In this document: positions 1 through 8,960 of the stretch, piece by piece
Numbering within the stretch: the first letter of the stretch is position 1
Layout of the letters: each line of letters begins with the position of its first letter
NCBI GenBank assembly: GCA_026125895.1
Contig: JAHCKG010000016.1
Coordinates: 39,855 to 103,854 of the forward strand
DNA from: Pseudolabrys sp.
Lineage (GTDB): Bacteria; Pseudomonadota; Alphaproteobacteria; Rhizobiales; Xanthobacteraceae
Direction: 5' to 3'
Length of the DNA stretch: 64,000 bases
Program-made: the position numbers and the translations under genes
The notes under the pieces: model-generated
The model's database searches: none
The model's input: the letters and a program-made list of their open reading frames with translations, nothing else
Told to the model about the DNA's origin: nothing

Positions 1-156
1 CGGCGCCGGCGCCAGAGGCTGCGGAAGCGGCGCGCGCTGCGGTGTCGCAACGAGCGTGAGCTCAGGCTCGGCCAGGGCCGGCCGCGGCGGTTTGGTGGAG
101 ATGATTGTCGGCGGAACAAGTTGACCGTTGCGGTCGAAGTCGTAGGCGAAGGCCAT
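1..156 (-). CDS. Unrecognised protein under a cobalamin riboswitch (5' part only)
   Basis: The gene starts at an ATG at 156 on the minus strand and stays open for 52 codons to the left edge, so its C-terminal part is missing. The visible product begins MAFAYDFDRNGQLVPPTI and then becomes proline- and alanine-rich (residues about 24-52), which looks like a flexible or periplasm-spanning segment. I do not recognise the family. The nearest upstream element is the cobalamin riboswitch ending at 275, so expression should fall when adenosylcobalamin is plentiful. Riboswitch targets are usually B12 uptake, B12 synthesis or B12-independent isozymes; which applies here cannot be read from 52 residues. 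The frame is also open further upstream, so the exact start is uncertain. Confidence 0.5.
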   Translation of the reverse strand, partial: MAFAYDFDRNGQLVPPTIISTKPPRPALAEPELTLVATPQRAPLPQPLAPAP

Positions 157-274
157 CAGCAACCCCGTGATGTGGGGGCAGGAGACCGATGGATGCTTGT
201 GAGACGCATGTCCGGGCGGACGTGCACAAGCGACCCGCCGGGGCACCCCGCCCGTGGACGATTTCAGCGGTCAC

Positions 275-478
275 GGCAGGTCTCCTGGCTCGCGGGTCGC
301 TGTTGTCATCAAGCCTTCCCGATACCAATCGGCATCAGTGGCATTGCCAAAGCGTGACCGGTCTCGACCGGACGCCGTGCTGGCATTGCAGATGACAACT
401 CGCCGCTTACAGTTGCGGGGGCAGCTCCGGTTTAGTCCGCAAGGACGCACCGGATTCCCTCTTAGCCTTTCACTCCAC
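275..478 (-). promoter_or_regulatory. Cobalamin (B12) riboswitch
   Basis: Read on the minus strand, the segment has the conserved blocks of the cobalamin riboswitch in order: GGGAATCCGGTGCG (near 460), CCCCCGCAACTGTAAGCGG (421-403), a GCCACTG...GGGAAGGC block, and the B12 box AGCCAGGAGACCTGCC (290-275). A perfect 9-bp pairing between 399-391 and 310-302 closes the long internal arm. Between the B12 box and the start codon at 156, complementary arms at 248-254 and 213-219 (CGGGCGG/CCGCCCG) could form the expression platform. No T-run follows it, so control of translation or Rho-dependent termination is more likely than intrinsic termination. The element faces the partial gene at 1-156. The outer 5' boundary is approximate. 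Confidence 0.95.
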
Positions 479-489
479 AAGATGTGGAA

Positions 490-525
490 ACGAAAAGACC
501 GTGACGCCTAGATTTAGCGTCACGG
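490..525 (-). terminator. Hairpin downstream of leuB (terminator or operator)
   Basis: A perfect 9-bp inverted repeat, CCGTGACGC/GCGTCACGG (525-517 and 507-499), has a 9-base loop. On the minus strand it is followed by TCTTTTCGTTT, so it fits an intrinsic terminator 70 bases after the leuB stop. It overlaps the best promoter candidate for the riboswitch, so an operator role is possible too. Confidence 0.6.
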
Positions 526-541
526 CCCCTCGATTCGTCAA
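511..541 (-). promoter_or_regulatory. Candidate promoter for the riboswitch transcript
   Basis: On the minus strand TTGACG (541-536) is followed after 19 bases by TAAATC (516-511; CTAAAT gives a spacing of 18). The predicted start, near 500, lies about 20 bases before the riboswitch. The -10-like box sits in the loop of the hairpin at 499-525. This is inferred from spacing and resemblance only. Confidence 0.3.
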
Positions 542-594
542 GCTGCAATTCGGAATGTCGCGTCCCGCCGCGAACAGCGGGGACAACGTCAGGC

Positions 595-1701
595 CTACAT
601 CGCTTCCAGTTCGGCGAGGATCGCCGAGCCCATCTCCGACGTGCTCACGGTCTTCTCGCCGGCGGTGGCGATGTCCGCGGTGCGCACGCCCTTGTCGAGC
701 GTGGCGGCAATCGCCTTGTCGATCATGTCGGCCTCCTTGCCCATGTCGAACGAGTAGCGCAGCGCCATGCCGAACGAGGCGATCATCGCGATCGGATTGG
801 CGAGGCCCTTGCCGGCGATATCCGGCGCCGAGCCGTGCACCGGCTCATACATCGCCTTGCGCCGCTTGGTCTTGGGATCGACTTCGCCGAGCGAGGCCGA
901 CGCCAGCATGCCGAGCGAGCCGGTGAGCATCGCCGCGATATCCGACAGCATGTCGCCGAACAGGTTGTCACAGACGATGACGTCGAACTGCTTCGGATTG
1001 CGCACGAGCTGCATGCCGCCGGAATCGGCGAGCTGATGCTCCAGCTTTACGTCCTTGAATTCGCGGTCGTGCGTCTGCTGCACGACTTCCTTCCAGAGTA
1101 CGCCGCTCTTCATGACGTTGTTCTTTTCCATCGACGTCACCTTGTTCTTGCGCTTGCGCGCCAGTTCGAAGGCGACGCGCGAAATGCGCTCGATCTCGTA
1201 GGTGTCGTAGACCTGCGTATCGACCGCGCGCTTCTGGCCGTTGCCGAGATCGGTGATGGTCTTCGGCTCGCCGAAATACACGCCGCCGGTCAGCTCGCGC
1301 AGGATCATGATGTCGAGGCCCTCGACCAGCTCGCGCTTGAGCGAGGAGGCATCGGCCAGCGCCGGATAGGTCACGGCAGGGCGCAGGTTGGCGTAGAGGT
1401 CGAGCTCCTTGCGCAGACGCAGGAGGCCCGCTTCGGGCCGCGCCTCATACGGCACGTTGGCCCACTGCGGGCCGCCGACAGCGCCGAAGATGATGGCGTC
1501 GGCGGCCTTGGCCTTGGCCATCGTGGCGTCCGAGATCGAGGTCTTGTCGGCATCGTAGGAGGCGCCGCCCACCAGCCCTTCCTCATAGGCGAACTTGTCC
1601 GGGCCCTTCTTGTTGAAGAATTCGATGAGCCGCTTCACCTCGTTCATCACTTCGGGACCGATGCCGTCGCCCGGCAGCAGGAGCAAATTGTGGGTCGCCA
1701 T
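595..1701 (-). CDS. leuB: 3-isopropylmalate dehydrogenase
   Basis: A 368-residue cytoplasmic enzyme that oxidises and decarboxylates 3-isopropylmalate with NAD+ to 2-oxoisocaproate, the third step of leucine synthesis. The N-terminal GDGIGPEV (about 11-18) is typical of the isocitrate/isopropylmalate dehydrogenase family. The arginine-rich substrate region [16 protein letters not shown] lies near residue 95. The metal-binding segment [13 protein letters not shown] (about 245-257) and the cofactor loop [14 protein letters not shown] (near 290) are all present. The length is normal and an AGAGG sequence precedes the ATG at 1701. It is transcribed alone here; leuC and leuD are not in the window. 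A hairpin with a T-rich tail follows it. Confidence 0.97.
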   Translation of the reverse strand: MATHNLLLLPGDGIGPEVMNEVKRLIEFFNKKGPDKFAYEEGLVGGASYDADKTSISDATMAKAKAADAIIFGAVGGPQWANVPYEARPEAGLLRLRKELDLYANLRPAVTYPALADASSLKRELVEGLDIMILRELTGGVYFGEPKTITDLGNGQKRAVDTQVYDTYEIERISRVAFELARKRKNKVTSMEKNNVMKSGVLWKEVVQQTHDREFKDVKLEHQLADSGGMQLVRNPKQFDVIVCDNLFGDMLSDIAAMLTGSLGMLASASLGEVDPKTKRRKAMYEPVHGSAPDIAGKGLANPIAMIASFGMALRYSFDMGKEADMIDKAIAATLDKGVRTADIATAGEKTVSTSEMGSAILAELEAM

Positions 1702-1852
1702 TGACGCCTCTTTTCTACGTTTCGCCCGTTTCCTCGCCCTGGGGGACCGGCCCGCACGGCAAAAACTGGCGGATTGCTAAAGCCTCGCCCGCCCCTTGGC
1801 AACCGCGCGGGAGAGGCCCAGCTTTTCCCTGGGCGCAGGGCCGGAGACTGAA

Positions 1853-3115
1853 ATGAGCGTGCAAATCCCTCGAATTATCGTCGTCGGCGCCGGCTTCGGC
1901 GGGCTGGAGACCGTCCGGGCGCTGCGCCGCGCCCCGGCCGACATCACCGTCATCGACCGGCAGAACCACCACTGCTTCCAGCCGCTGCTCTATCAGGTCG
2001 CGACCGCGGCCCTGTCGCCGGCCGAGATCGCCTGGCCGATCCGCCACATCCTGCGCACGCAGAAGAACGCCACCGTTCTGATGGAGGACGTGCTCGGCGT
2101 CGATCCGGCGCGCAAGGTGCTCATCACCAATTTCGGCGAGATGCCGTTCGATTACCTCGTCCTGGCGACGGGCGCGATGCACTCCTATTTCGGCCACGAC
2201 CAGTGGGCGCCTTTCGCGCCGGGCCTCAAGCGCATCGACGACGGCACGCGCATCCGCCGCCAGATCCTCATCGCCTTCGAGAAGGCCGAGATCGCCACGG
2301 ACACCGAGGCGCAGCGGCGCCTGCTCACCTTCGTCATCGTCGGCGGCGGAGCCACCGGCGTCGAGATGGCCGGCGCCATCGCCGAGATCGCGCGGCAGAC
2401 GCTGGCGATGGACTTCCGCCGCATCGATCCGCGCAATGCGCGCATCGTGCTGGTCGAAGCCGGGCCGCGCCTGCTGCCGGCCTTTCCGCCGGAGCAATCC
2501 GATTACGTCCGCACCGTGCTGACCAAGGCCGGCGTCACGGTGATGACGGATACCATGGTGACGAAATGCGACGCCGGCGGCGTCGAGCTCGGCAGTCAGC
2601 GCCTGCCCGCCGCCACCGTCATCTGGGCCGCCGGCGTCATGTCGTCACCGGCGGCGAAGTGGCTCGGCGCCGAGGCCGACCGCGCCGGCCGCACCAAGGT
2701 CAATGCCGATCTGTCGGTGCCCGGCCATCCCGACATCTTCGTCATCGGCGACGCCGCGGCGGTTATGGATGCGAACGGCAAGCCGGTGCCGGGCATCGCG
2801 CCGGCCGCCAAGCAGATGGGCCACTATGTCGGGAGCCTCATCGCCGCGCGCATAGCCGGCCGCGATAACGGCAAGCCGTTCCGCTACATGCATCTCGGCG
2901 ATCTTGCCACCATCGGCCGCCGCGCCGCCGTGGTGCAACTCGGCCGCTTCCGCCTGCGCGGCTATTTCGGCTGGTGGTTCTGGGGCATCGCCCATATCTA
3001 TTTTCTGATCGGCATCCGCAACCGCTTCATCGTCGCCTTCAGCTGGTTGTGGAGCTACCTCACCTTCCAGCGTGGCGCGCGCCTGATAACGCGCGCGCAT
3101 GACGACAATCCCTGA
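1853..3115 (+). CDS. ndh: Type II NADH:quinone oxidoreductase (NDH-2)
   Basis: A 420-residue single-subunit FAD enzyme that passes electrons from NADH to quinone without pumping protons. Two Rossmann dinucleotide motifs are visible: GAGFGG at residues 12-17 for FAD and GGGATGVEMAG near 162-172 for NAD(H). The FAD-contacting stretch VFVIGDAA lies in the second half. The C-terminal 60 residues contain aromatic segments (YFGWWFWGIAHIYFLIG) expected to anchor the protein in the inner membrane. The frame is open from 1796, but I choose the ATG at 1853 because GGAG sits about 7 bases before it and the protein then begins directly before the FAD fold. It is divergent from leuB. Confidence 0.92.
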   Translation: MSVQIPRIIVVGAGFGGLETVRALRRAPADITVIDRQNHHCFQPLLYQVATAALSPAEIAWPIRHILRTQKNATVLMEDVLGVDPARKVLITNFGEMPFDYLVLATGAMHSYFGHDQWAPFAPGLKRIDDGTRIRRQILIAFEKAEIATDTEAQRRLLTFVIVGGGATGVEMAGAIAEIARQTLAMDFRRIDPRNARIVLVEAGPRLLPAFPPEQSDYVRTVLTKAGVTVMTDTMVTKCDAGGVELGSQRLPAATVIWAAGVMSSPAAKWLGAEADRAGRTKVNADLSVPGHPDIFVIGDAAAVMDANGKPVPGIAPAAKQMGHYVGSLIAARIAGRDNGKPFRYMHLGDLATIGRRAAVVQLGRFRLRGYFGWWFWGIAHIYFLIGIRNRFIVAFSWLWSYLTFQRGARLITRAHDDNP

Positions 3116-3207
3116 AGACGACGGGTCGATTGTCATACGCCTTTGCGACAATGGGCAGGCTCGCCGATCGCTGCTAGGGTCGCGGCGGGCAAGGTCAGGA
3201 GTATTTC

Positions 3208-4260
3208 GTGAGCGCCAAAACCAGTTCCGGTAATTTCTTCGAGGATTTCAAACTCGGCCAGCACATCCGCCACGCCACGCCGCGCACCGTCACCACCGGC
3301 GACGTCGCGCTTTACAACGGCCTGTTCGGCGGCCGTTTCGCCGTGCAGTCGGCCGATACCTTTGCCGAGAAGATCGGTTACCCGCGCGCGCCGCTCGACG
3401 ACCTGCTCGTCTTCCACATGGTGTTCGGCAAGACGGTGCCCGACATCTCGCTCAATGCCGTCGCCAATCTCGGCTATGCCGATTGCCGCTTCCTCAAGCC
3501 GGTCTATCCCGGCGCCACCTTGACCGCGACCTCGGAAGTCATCGGGCTTAAGGAAAACTCCAACCGCAAAACGGGCATCGTCTATGTGCGCTCGCGCGGG
3601 CTCGATCAGGACGGCGCCACCGTGCTCGAATATGTGCGCTGGGTGATGGTGAAGAAGCGCGACGAGAACGCGCCGGCGCCGAAAGAAGTCGTGCCGCAGA
3701 CGCCGTCCTGCGTCGATGTCGGCGCGCTCGGCAATGGCTGCCCGATCATCGCCAAGGACCTCTACGACACCGAACTTGCCGGCAGCACGCACCGCTACGG
3801 CGATTACGCCAAGGGCGACAGGATCGATCATGTCGCCGGCATCACCGTCGAAGACGCCGAGCACATGATGGCAACGCGGCTCTATCAGAACACCGCGCGC
3901 ATCCACTTCGATCATTTCACCGAGAGCAAGGGCCGCTTCGGCCAGCGCCTGATTTACGGCGGTCACGCCATCTCGCTGGCGCGTGCGCTGTCGTTCAACG
4001 GGCTGGCCAACGCCTTCCACGTGACCGCGATCAATGGCGGCCGCCACGTCGCGCCGTTGTTTGCCGGGCTCACCGTGTTCGCCTGGAGCGAGGTGCTCGA
4101 CAAGGCCGAGCTGCTCGGCCGCGAAGACGTCGGCGCGCTGCGCCTGCGCACCGTCGCCACCAAAGACAAGCCGTGCGGCGATTTCCCGTACAAGGTCGGC
4201 AATGAGTACGACCCGGCGGTTATTCTTGATCTCGATTACTGGGTGCTGATGCCGCGGTAG
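3208..4260 (+). CDS. mch: Mesaconyl-CoA hydratase (beta-methylmalyl-CoA dehydratase), MaoC fold
   Basis: A 350-residue protein made of two MaoC-type hot-dog halves (about 10-150 and 190-340). The N-terminus (GNFFEDFKLGQHIRHATPRTV) and overall length agree with mesaconyl-CoA hydratase of the ethylmalonyl-CoA pathway. That enzyme hydrates mesaconyl-C1-CoA to beta-methylmalyl-CoA during growth on acetate or C1 compounds. The GTG start at 3208 is supported by AGGAG about 8 bases upstream. The gene is convergent with the LysR regulator and lies near sdhCDAB. The acetyl-CoA synthetase at 43.9 kb fits the same physiology. The family assignment is from remembered sequence character; a related MaoC dehydratase of other specificity cannot be excluded. 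Confidence 0.8.
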   Translation: MSAKTSSGNFFEDFKLGQHIRHATPRTVTTGDVALYNGLFGGRFAVQSADTFAEKIGYPRAPLDDLLVFHMVFGKTVPDISLNAVANLGYADCRFLKPVYPGATLTATSEVIGLKENSNRKTGIVYVRSRGLDQDGATVLEYVRWVMVKKRDENAPAPKEVVPQTPSCVDVGALGNGCPIIAKDLYDTELAGSTHRYGDYAKGDRIDHVAGITVEDAEHMMATRLYQNTARIHFDHFTESKGRFGQRLIYGGHAISLARALSFNGLANAFHVTAINGGRHVAPLFAGLTVFAWSEVLDKAELLGREDVGALRLRTVATKDKPCGDFPYKVGNEYDPAVILDLDYWVLMPR

Positions 4261-4268
4261 TAAAGACT

Positions 4269-4357
4269 CCGCTCACCCCCGCGAAGGCGGGGAGCCAGTT
4301 CCTTCTTTCTGAATGTGCGGCTTAAGACTGGGTCCCCGCTTCCGCGGGGACGAGCGG
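4269..4357. repeat. Composite palindromic intergenic repeat (family A)
   Basis: The unit is bounded by CCGCTC (4269) and GAGCGG (4357). It holds two inner hairpins, CCCCGCGAAGGCGGGG and TCCCCGCTTCCGCGGGGA. Closely similar units occur at 45852-45919 and 58025-58096. It sits between convergent genes and may terminate both. Confidence 0.85.
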
Positions 4358-4363
4358 TTGATG

Positions 4364-5263
4364 TCACGTACTCTCCCTTCTCGCCTCTCGCAGGTGATCC
4401 ACCAATTGCCGCGCATAAGGCGGCAGCGCCTTGTAGTCGCGCAGGCAGATCGAGAGGTTGCGTAGCGCCCACGGGTCGGTGAGATCGACCACCTGGATCG
4501 CCATGGTCTTGGCCGCCCAGCGCGCCGTGGTCTGCGGCACGACGCCGACGCCGACATGATTCTCCACCATGCGGCACACCGCATCGAACGAGCGCAGTTG
4601 CACGCGCAGCCGCAAGGTGCGGCCGGACTGGCTGGCCTTGCTGGCGAGAAAGCGCTGGATGGCGCTGGCGCGGTCGATGCCGACGAAATTGTAATCCAGC
4701 GTCTCGGCGAAGCTGATGCGGCTGCGCTTGGCGAGCTCATGGCCGCGCGCCACCACCAGCACGAAGCGATCACTGCGGAACGGGTACGTGGTGAGCGCGC
4801 CGGCATCGACGGTGCCGGCGACAATGCCGATGTCGCCGACGCCCTCGGCGATCAGGCCGACGATCTCGTCGGACAGCCGCTCTTCGATATCGACGCTGAC
4901 GTTGGGATGCGCGGCCAGGAAGCTGCCGAGCGCCTCGGGAAGGAACTCGGTGAGCGAGTTGGTGTTCGACAGCACCCGCACCTGCCCGGCATGGCCGCCG
5001 GCATAGACGCCGAGATCCTCCTGCAGCCGCTCCGACTGCTCGAGGATGGCGCGGGCATGCTGCAGCAAAGTCCGCCCGGCCTGGGTCGGCGCCACGCCCT
5101 GGCGGCCGCGCACCAGGAGCTCAGCGCCGAAGGCCTCCTCGAGCTTGCGGATGCGGGTCGAGGCCGCGGCCAGCGCCAGATTCATGCGCTCCGCGCCGTG
5201 CGTGATGCTGCCAGCCTCGACGATGTGGCGGAACAGGCTGAGATCGGTCAGGTCGTAGCGCAT
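4364..5263 (-). CDS. LysR-family transcriptional regulator
   Basis: A 299-residue regulator with the winged helix-turn-helix at residues 1-60 (FRHIVEAGSITHGAERMNLALAAA is the recognition region) and a periplasmic-binding-protein-like effector domain from about residue 90. It is divergent from sdhCDAB, with a 232-base shared upstream region, and convergent with mch. A perfect 7-bp dyad with an 11-base spacer (5294-5318), 31 bases before its ATG, has the geometry of a LysR operator, so autoregulation is likely. The sdh operon or mch are the nearest candidate targets. The effector is unknown. Confidence 0.9.
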   Translation of the reverse strand: MRYDLTDLSLFRHIVEAGSITHGAERMNLALAAASTRIRKLEEAFGAELLVRGRQGVAPTQAGRTLLQHARAILEQSERLQEDLGVYAGGHAGQVRVLSNTNSLTEFLPEALGSFLAAHPNVSVDIEERLSDEIVGLIAEGVGDIGIVAGTVDAGALTTYPFRSDRFVLVVARGHELAKRSRISFAETLDYNFVGIDRASAIQRFLASKASQSGRTLRLRVQLRSFDAVCRMVENHVGVGVVPQTTARWAAKTMAIQVVDLTDPWALRNLSICLRDYKALPPYARQLVDHLREARREST

Positions 5264-5293
5264 GGAGGGCCGTCCGGGGGCGGAGCCTTCTTA

Positions 5294-5318
5294 TTTTACG
5301 AAGGCAGACTACGTAAAA
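5294..5318. promoter_or_regulatory. Candidate LysR operator (7-bp dyad, N11 spacer)
   Basis: TTTTACG and CGTAAAA form a perfect inverted repeat separated by exactly 11 bases, a form of the T-N11-A arrangement bound by LysR regulators. It lies between the regulator (start 5263) and sdhC (start 5496), and it is AT-rich against a GC-rich background. Confidence 0.55.
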
Positions 5319-5324
5319 CACGGA

Positions 5325-5352
5325 TTGATCCGGGCAATTTACCCGGTTTAGT
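5325..5352 (+). promoter_or_regulatory. Candidate sdhC promoter with palindromic spacer
   Basis: TTGATC (5325-5330) and TTTAGT (5347-5352) are separated by 16 bases that overlap the inverted repeat CCGGG-N7-CCCGG (5330-5346). The boxes are imperfect and sit 144 bases before the sdhC start, so this is a suggestion only. Confidence 0.25.
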
Positions 5353-5495
5353 TTCGCGTTTGAAGAAGTTTAACTTGGTCAAGCTCCAAACTGCGAGGGA
5401 CCGGACGCCGGCGCGCGTTGCGGTATTTTTGTGGTTTGGCTACCAACCGTCCGCGATCGCCGACAGGGCTCCGGTGGTGCGAGGAGACTAGAACA

Positions 5496-5921
5496 ATGGC
5501 CGATTCCAAAGCGGGCACCGCGGCATCGCGGCGGCCACGACCGCTTTCCCCCCATCTGCAAATCTACCGGCCGATGCTGACGATGATCATGTCGATCGTC
5601 CATCGCATCACCGGCGGCGCGCTGTATTTCGGCACGCTGCTGCTGGCCTGGTGGCTGATCTCGGCCGCGTCCGGCCCGAACGCCTACGCGACCTTCGAGG
5701 CCTTCGTCGGCTCCTTCATCGGCCGCGTCATCCTGTTCGGGTACACCTGGGCGCTGCTGCACCACATGCTCGGCGGCATCCGCCACCTGATCTGGGACAC
5801 GCTGCACGGCTTCCAGCCCGCCGAACGCGAATGGCTGACCGTCGCGACCCTGGTCGGCTCGATCGCGTTGACCCTGGTGGTCTGGGTGATCGGCTATATC
5901 GCTCTGGGAGGCCCGCGGTGA
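5496..5921 (+). CDS. sdhC: Succinate dehydrogenase cytochrome b556 subunit
   Basis: A 141-residue membrane anchor of complex II that binds heme b and helps form the quinone site. [12 protein letters not shown] (about 15-26) and SIVHRITG (about 33-40) are family signatures. Three hydrophobic segments follow. [15 protein letters not shown] (from about residue 86) carries the heme-ligand histidine motif. The ATG at 5496 is chosen because GAGGAGA lies about 8 bases before it; the frame is open further upstream but without family sequence. It is first in the sdhCDAB operon and overlaps sdhD by four bases. Confidence 0.95.
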   Translation: MADSKAGTAASRRPRPLSPHLQIYRPMLTMIMSIVHRITGGALYFGTLLLAWWLISAASGPNAYATFEAFVGSFIGRVILFGYTWALLHHMLGGIRHLIWDTLHGFQPAEREWLTVATLVGSIALTLVVWVIGYIALGGPR

Positions 5922-6310
5922 AAGCACACAACGACATGCGCACGCCGGCCCGCCGCGTCCGCGGCCTCGGCCCGGCGCATTCCGGCACCACCGACTTCTG
6001 GCATCAGCGCCTGACCAGCTTCGCCGGCGTCTTCCTGACGATCGCGCTGTTCGTCGTCATCATCTCGATGCTCGGCCGCAGCCACGCCGCCGCGGTGCAG
6101 ATCCTCGGCTCGCCGATCGTCGCCGTCATCATGCTGCTCTTCATCCTCAACAGCGCCTATCACATGTGGATCGGCATGCAGGAGATCATCCTGGATTACG
6201 TCCACGACGACAAATACAAGTTCCTGAGCCTGATGCTGAACACCTTCTTCTGCGTGGCCATCGGCCTCGCCTCGGCGTTCGCCATTCTCAAACTGTCTTT
6301 CGGAGTCTGA
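5918..6310 (+). CDS. sdhD: Succinate dehydrogenase hydrophobic anchor subunit
   Basis: A 130-residue second membrane anchor of complex II. It has three transmembrane segments (starting near residues 33, 63 and 104) and a histidine-containing stretch, [18 protein letters not shown], around residues 79-96 that is typical of SdhD. The start is a GTG at 5918 that overlaps the sdhC stop (GTGA), which implies translational coupling. The same frame is open from 5651 inside sdhC, but that part lacks SdhD character. It is followed two bases later by sdhA. Confidence 0.93.
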   Translation: MKAHNDMRTPARRVRGLGPAHSGTTDFWHQRLTSFAGVFLTIALFVVIISMLGRSHAAAVQILGSPIVAVIMLLFILNSAYHMWIGMQEIILDYVHDDKYKFLSLMLNTFFCVAIGLASAFAILKLSFGV

Positions 6311-6312
6311 CG

Positions 6313-8154
6313 ATGGCCGACGCCAACGGAAACATGAACGGCAAGAGCGGCCCCGGCATCAACGGCCGCGCGTATCCCATCGAAGACCACAAGTACGACG
6401 TCGTGGTCGTCGGCGCCGGCGGCGCCGGTCTGCGTGCCGTCGTCGGCTGCTCGGAAGCCGGCCTGCGCACCGCTTGCATCTCCAAGGTTTTCCCGACGCG
6501 CTCGCACACCGTCGCGGCGCAGGGCGGCATCGCCGCCTCGCTCGGCAACATGAGCGAGGACGACTGGCGCTGGCACATGTACGACACGGTGAAGGGCGCC
6601 GACTGGCTCGGCGACCAGGACACCATCGAATACATGTGCAAGAATGCGCCGGCCGCGGTCTATGAACTCGAACATTGGGGCATGCCGTTCTCGCGCCGCG
6701 AGGAAGACGGCAAGATCTACCAGCGCCCGTTCGGCGGCATGACCACGCATTTCGGCAAGGGCACCGCGCAGCGCACCTGCGCCGCCGCCGACCGCACCGG
6801 CCACGCCATGCTGCACACGATGTACGGCCAGTCGCTCAAGCACGCGGCCGAGTTCTACATCGAGTATTTCGCCCTCGACCTGATCATGGACGACGAAGGC
6901 CGCTGCCGCGGCGTCATCGCCCTGAACATGGACGACGGCACCCTGCACCGCTTCACCGCCAGCCAGACCATCCTGGCGACCGGCGGCTACGGCCGCGCTT
7001 ACTTCTCCTGCACCTCGGCGCATATCTGCACCGGTGACGGCAACGCCATGGTGCTCCGCGCCGGCTTGCCGCTGCAGGACATGGAGTTCGTGCAGTTCCA
7101 CCCAACCGGCATCTATCCGGCGGGCTGCCTGATCACCGAGGGTTCACGCGGCGAAGGCGGCTATCTCGTCAACTCCGAAGGCGAGCGCTTCATGGAGCGC
7201 TACGCGCCGTCGGCGAAGGATCTGGCCTCGCGTGACGTCGTCTCGCGCGCCATGACCATCGAAATCCGCGAAGGCCGCGGCGTCGGCAAGGAGAAGGACC
7301 ATATTTTCCTTCACCTCGACCATCTCGACCCGGCCGTGTTGCATGAGCGCCTGCCCGGCATCTCCGAGACCGCGCGTATCTTTGCCGGCGTCGATGTGAC
7401 CCGCGAGCCGATCCCGGTGCTGCCGACCGTGCATTACAACATGGGCGGCATCGCCACGAACTATCATGGCGAAGCGCTGACCAAGAAGGACGGCAACAAC
7501 GACTTCGTCATCCCCGGCCTGATGGCCATCGGCGAAGCGGCCTGCGTGTCGGTGCACGGCGCCAACCGTCTCGGCTCGAACTCGCTGATCGACCTTGTCG
7601 TGTTCGGCCGCGCCGCGGCGCAGCGTTGCGCCGATACGCTCACGCCGGGCGAAAAGCAGCCGGACTTGCCGAAGGATTCGGCCGACAAGGCGCTCGCCCG
7701 CCTCGATCACTTCCGTTACGCCTCCGGCGGCACGCCGACCGCGCAGCTTCGCCTCAAGATGCAGCGCGTGATGCAGAACAACTGCGCGGTGTTCCGCACC
7801 GGCGAGGTGCTCGAGGAAGGCCACAACCTGATCCATCAGGTCTATGGCGGCATGAGCGACATCAGCGTCGCCGACCGCTCGCTGGTCTGGAACTCGGACC
7901 TCATCGAGACGCTCGAGCTCGACAACCTGATCTCGCAGGCCTGCGTCACCATGGACTCGGCCAAGAACCGCACGGAAAGCCGCGGCGCTCACGCCCGCGA
8001 GGATTTCCCGGATCGCGACGACCAGAACTGGATGAAGCACACGCTGGCGTGGATCGATGCCAAGGGCAATGTCTCCATCGACTATCGCCCGGTGCACACC
8101 TACACGCTGACGAACGAGATCGCGTACATCGAACCCAAAGCGCGAGTTTACTGA
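6313..8154 (+). CDS. sdhA: Succinate dehydrogenase flavoprotein subunit
   Basis: A 613-residue catalytic subunit of complex II that oxidises succinate to fumarate on covalently bound [15 protein letters not shown] (about 30-41) is the FAD Rossmann motif. [16 protein letters not shown] (near 65) contains the histidine that carries the flavin. HPTGIYPAG (about 263) and [11 protein letters not shown] (about 415) are active-site blocks. The start at 6313 follows sdhD by two bases. A short glycine/asparagine-rich N-terminal extension ([18 protein letters not shown]) precedes the fold. The length is normal. Confidence 0.98.
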   Translation: MADANGNMNGKSGPGINGRAYPIEDHKYDVVVVGAGGAGLRAVVGCSEAGLRTACISKVFPTRSHTVAAQGGIAASLGNMSEDDWRWHMYDTVKGADWLGDQDTIEYMCKNAPAAVYELEHWGMPFSRREEDGKIYQRPFGGMTTHFGKGTAQRTCAAADRTGHAMLHTMYGQSLKHAAEFYIEYFALDLIMDDEGRCRGVIALNMDDGTLHRFTASQTILATGGYGRAYFSCTSAHICTGDGNAMVLRAGLPLQDMEFVQFHPTGIYPAGCLITEGSRGEGGYLVNSEGERFMERYAPSAKDLASRDVVSRAMTIEIREGRGVGKEKDHIFLHLDHLDPAVLHERLPGISETARIFAGVDVTREPIPVLPTVHYNMGGIATNYHGEALTKKDGNNDFVIPGLMAIGEAACVSVHGANRLGSNSLIDLVVFGRAAAQRCADTLTPGEKQPDLPKDSADKALARLDHFRYASGGTPTAQLRLKMQRVMQNNCAVFRTGEVLEEGHNLIHQVYGGMSDISVADRSLVWNSDLIETLELDNLISQACVTMDSAKNRTESRGAHAREDFPDRDDQNWMKHTLAWIDAKGNVSIDYRPVHTYTLTNEIAYIEPKARVY

Positions 8155-8155
8155 C

Positions 8156-8935
8156 ATGGTCGAAATTACGCTGCCGAAGAACTCGAAAGTCGAAGAAGGC
8201 AAGACCTGGCCGCGCACGTCGCACGCCACGCACCTGACCGAGTTCAAGATCTATCGCTGGAACCCCGACGCCAACGAGAACCCGCACGTCGACACCTATT
8301 ACGTCGATCGCGACAACTGCGGTCCGATGATTCTCGACGCGCTGATCTGGATCAAGAACAACATCGATCCGACGCTGACTTTCCGCCGCTCGTGCCGCGA
8401 AGGCGTGTGCGGCTCCTGCGCCATGAACATCGACGGCACCAATACGCTCGCGTGCACCAAGGCGATGGACGAGGTCAAAACGCCGATCAAGATCTACCCG
8501 CTGCCGCATCAGCCGGTGGTCAAGGACCTGGTGCCCGACCTGAAGAACTTCTACGCGCAATACGCCTCGATCGAGCCGTGGCTGCACACGGTGACGCCGG
8601 CGCCGGAAAAGGAATGGCGGCAGAGCCATGAGGAACGCGCCAAGCTCGACGGCATGTACGAGTGCATCCTGTGCGCCTGCTGCTCGACCTCGTGCCCGAG
8701 CTACTGGTGGAATTCGGACCGCTATCTCGGCCCCGCGGCGCTGCTGCAGGCCAACCGCTGGGTGCAGGATTCGCGCGATGAAGCGACCGGCGACCGCCTC
8801 GACAATCTCGAGGACCCGTTCCGCATCTATCGCTGCCACACCATCCTGAACTGCTCGAAGGCGTGCCCGAAGGGCCTCAACCCGGCCAAGGAAATCGCCA
8901 CGCTGAAGAAGGCGCTGGTCGATCGTCAGGTGTGA
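8156..8935 (+). CDS. sdhB: Succinate dehydrogenase iron-sulfur subunit
   Basis: A 259-residue electron-transfer subunit linking the SdhA flavin to the quinone site. All three cluster motifs are intact: CREGVCGSC...C near residues 80-100 for [2Fe-2S], [12 protein letters not shown] near 169-180 for [4Fe-4S], and [14 protein letters not shown] near 227-240 for [3Fe-4S]. It starts one base after the sdhA stop and ends the operon; a strong intrinsic terminator begins 26 bases downstream. Confidence 0.98.
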   Translation: MVEITLPKNSKVEEGKTWPRTSHATHLTEFKIYRWNPDANENPHVDTYYVDRDNCGPMILDALIWIKNNIDPTLTFRRSCREGVCGSCAMNIDGTNTLACTKAMDEVKTPIKIYPLPHQPVVKDLVPDLKNFYAQYASIEPWLHTVTPAPEKEWRQSHEERAKLDGMYECILCACCSTSCPSYWWNSDRYLGPAALLQANRWVQDSRDEATGDRLDNLEDPFRIYRCHTILNCSKACPKGLNPAKEIATLKKALVDRQV

Positions 8936-8960
8936 CGGCCCGCCAAATTCCGATCTCTCG

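Noticed and set aside
62-274. An 88-codon frame starting inside the cobalamin riboswitch
   Set aside because: It overlaps the riboswitch aptamer, is arginine- and histidine-rich like a shadow frame, and the ATG at 156 in another frame gives more protein-like sequence.
835-1704. A 289-codon frame antisense to leuB
   Set aside because: A mirror of a GC-rich coding strand, dominated by R, H, L and A with no ribosome binding site; many similar shadows exist opposite every long gene here.
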